Shown: piece after piece, positions 5,491-6,295 of the stretch | How positions within the stretch are numbered: the stretch's first letter is position 1 | How the letters are laid out: every line of letters begins with the position of its first letter | Origin: Proteiniphilum sp. UBA4084 | GTDB lineage: Bacteria > Bacteroidota > Bacteroidia > Bacteroidales > Dysgonomonadaceae | Length of the DNA stretch: 6,295 nt | Direction of reading: 5' to 3' | Assembly (NCBI GenBank): GCA_002383605.1 | Contig: DFYK01000062.1 | Span: 1-6,295 of the forward strand | Notes under the pieces: model-generated | The model's database searches: none | The model's input: the letters and a program-made list of their open reading frames with translations, nothing else | What the model was told of the DNA's origin: nothing | Position numbers and translations under genes: made by a program

Positions 5491-6295
5491 CTTTCAACAA
5501 TCCGTCTATTCGTATGAATTTATATTCTCTGCTTTTCAATTCGCCGATCAGCTCATCGAGGCGGTTGTAAAATTTGTCGCTTCGTGTTGGAGCGGTACCG
5601 ACATGGATCAGGAGCATAAACCCATTCAGGCTGTTCTTCTCTTCGTACTGCAAAATATTGTGATATATATTTTCAGACGAAAGATAGTTCTTTGTGCCGG
5701 GAGTCGTATAGTCGGCGTTGGAGGTGGTGCCCGGTGTAAAATTCACTATTTGCATATCCATGGCTTTTGCCCAGTCACTGATCTCCTTATTATACCATTC
5801 ATAGGGTGGCATAAAAAAACGGGGAGACTCTATTTTTAGTCCGGCTTTTTTCATTGCCAGATAGTTGTCATTCAGGTCTTTCTCAAATTCGGTACGTGAG
5901 ATCAGGGTAGAATCGCGATTTTGCCAATCGGCATATAAGAGATGCTTGTCGGAATGCGGCCCAAGATAGTGGCCTTCCTTTTGCAGATGACGTACAAGAT
6001 CAGGGTATTTCCTGTAAAAATCGCCCGTAAGGAAGAAAGTCCCTTTGACGTGGTGTTTATTCAGTACCTCACGGATTACGTTGGCTCCGTCGGCGTACTC
6101 GTGCCCTGTAAAAACAAGGGATAGCTGTCTCGCGGATACATCACCGCGCACGATGCCGCCTGCATCTTTTACGGGTTGTTTGGTTCTCAGGGTTGATTGA
6201 TTTACGGTACTTGTTTGTTTACCCCGTGCTTCCAGATAACCCAGATAATAAGTCAGCGAGGCTGTTCCGTCCATCGTCGGTTCATTGGTGGAATA
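5486..6295 (-). CDS. C-terminal part of a GH9-like glycoside hydrolase/polysaccharide deacetylase (CE4-like) fusion, 5' end cut by window edge
   Basis: An ATG exists at 6274, but the frame stays open upstream to the edge (YSTNEPT before that Met), so 269 residues of a longer protein are visible. YSTNEPTMDGTASLTYYL (6295-6242) resembles the GH9 C-terminal signature, in which the Glu of 'NE' (codon 6283-6281) is the proton donor and a helix follows. After a linker of about 30 residues comes a NodB/CE4-like domain with these landmarks: LSLVFTGHEYADG (6124-6086) in place of the TFDDG motif, VKGTFFLTGDF, the metal-binding HSDKH (5956-5942), FMPPYEW for RxPY (5815-5795), and MLLIH near the C-terminus. 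The HSDKH and overall layout are convincing, but motif 1 is divergent. The domain would remove acetyl groups from an amino-sugar or acetylated polysaccharide, and the GH9 part would cut a beta-glycan. A secreted location is expected but the N-terminus is not visible. The amidase gene begins 65 bp downstream. Confidence 0.8.
   Translation of the reverse strand, partial: YSTNEPTMDGTASLTYYLGYLEARGKQTSTVNQSTLRTKQPVKDAGGIVRGDVSARQLSLVFTGHEYADGANVIREVLNKHHVKGTFFLTGDFYRKYPDLVRHLQKEGHYLGPHSDKHLLYADWQNRDSTLISRTEFEKDLNDNYLAMKKAGLKIESPRFFMPPYEWYNKEISDWAKAMDMQIVNFTPGTTSNADYTTPGTKNYLSSENIYHNILQYEEKNSLNGFMLLIHVGTAPTRSDKFYNRLDELIGELKSREYKFIRIDGLLKD

Noticed and set aside
4932..5570. Plus-strand open frame of 212 codons
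   Set aside because: It lies entirely antisense to the amidase N-terminus and the end of the deacetylase gene, has no recognisable domain and is rich in improbable residue runs. The opposite strand shows clear conserved motifs.
5486..6274. Stand-alone 262-residue polysaccharide deacetylase starting at the ATG at 6274
   Set aside because: The frame is open upstream to the window edge and the residues spanning that Met form a GH9-like signature, so the Met is almost certainly internal.

Overview
The window is a compact stretch of a bacterial chromosome in which every supportable gene lies on the minus strand. The gene families point to Bacteroidetes, probably order Bacteroidales: a GH9-type catalytic tail fused to a CE4-like deacetylase, a large secreted amidase carrying a golvesin/Xly-like domain, and a SpoIID/LytB protein in a gene string with no other sporulation genes. 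An A/T-rich leader without a strong Shine-Dalgarno and a TAnnTTTG-like box fit the same group. Base composition is moderate, roughly half G+C by eye. The genus cannot be fixed from the window.

Read in transcription order (high to low coordinates) there are four genes. (1) 6295-5486 is the 3' part of a long gene that enters from outside the window. Its first visible residues look like the C-terminal catalytic glutamate region of a GH9 glycoside hydrolase, and the rest is a divergent polysaccharide deacetylase (CE4/NodB-like) domain. (2) 5420-2385 encodes a secreted protein of 1011 residues. It looks like an N-acetylmuramoyl-L-alanine amidase (Amidase_3 type) whose catalytic domain is interrupted by a golvesin-like beta domain, followed by FN3 and a C-terminal Rossmann/GATase-like region. 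(3) 2356-902 encodes a 484-residue cytoplasmic glycosyltransferase with a normal GT2 domain behind a degenerate GT-A-like N-terminal half. (4) 905-1 is the 5' part of a SpoIID/LytB-domain gene with the catalytic glutamate and a Cys/His cluster. It overlaps gene 3 by ATGA and runs off the left edge.

Gaps are 65 bp (genes 1-2), 28 bp (genes 2-3) and -4 bp (genes 3-4), so the set is probably one transcription unit, possibly with an internal promoter before gene 2. The common theme is turnover of amino-sugar polymers, most likely peptidoglycan: an amidase that would remove stem peptides, a SpoIID-type enzyme that in other bacteria cuts peptide-free glycan strands, a hydrolase/deacetylase, and a glycosyltransferase. 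The pairing resembles the SpoIIP/SpoIID pair of Firmicutes, but here the amidase has a signal peptide and the SpoIID protein does not. That mismatch is the most interesting open question. No RNA genes, mobile elements, CRISPR arrays or convincing terminators were seen, and no stretch over 300 bases lacks a gene.
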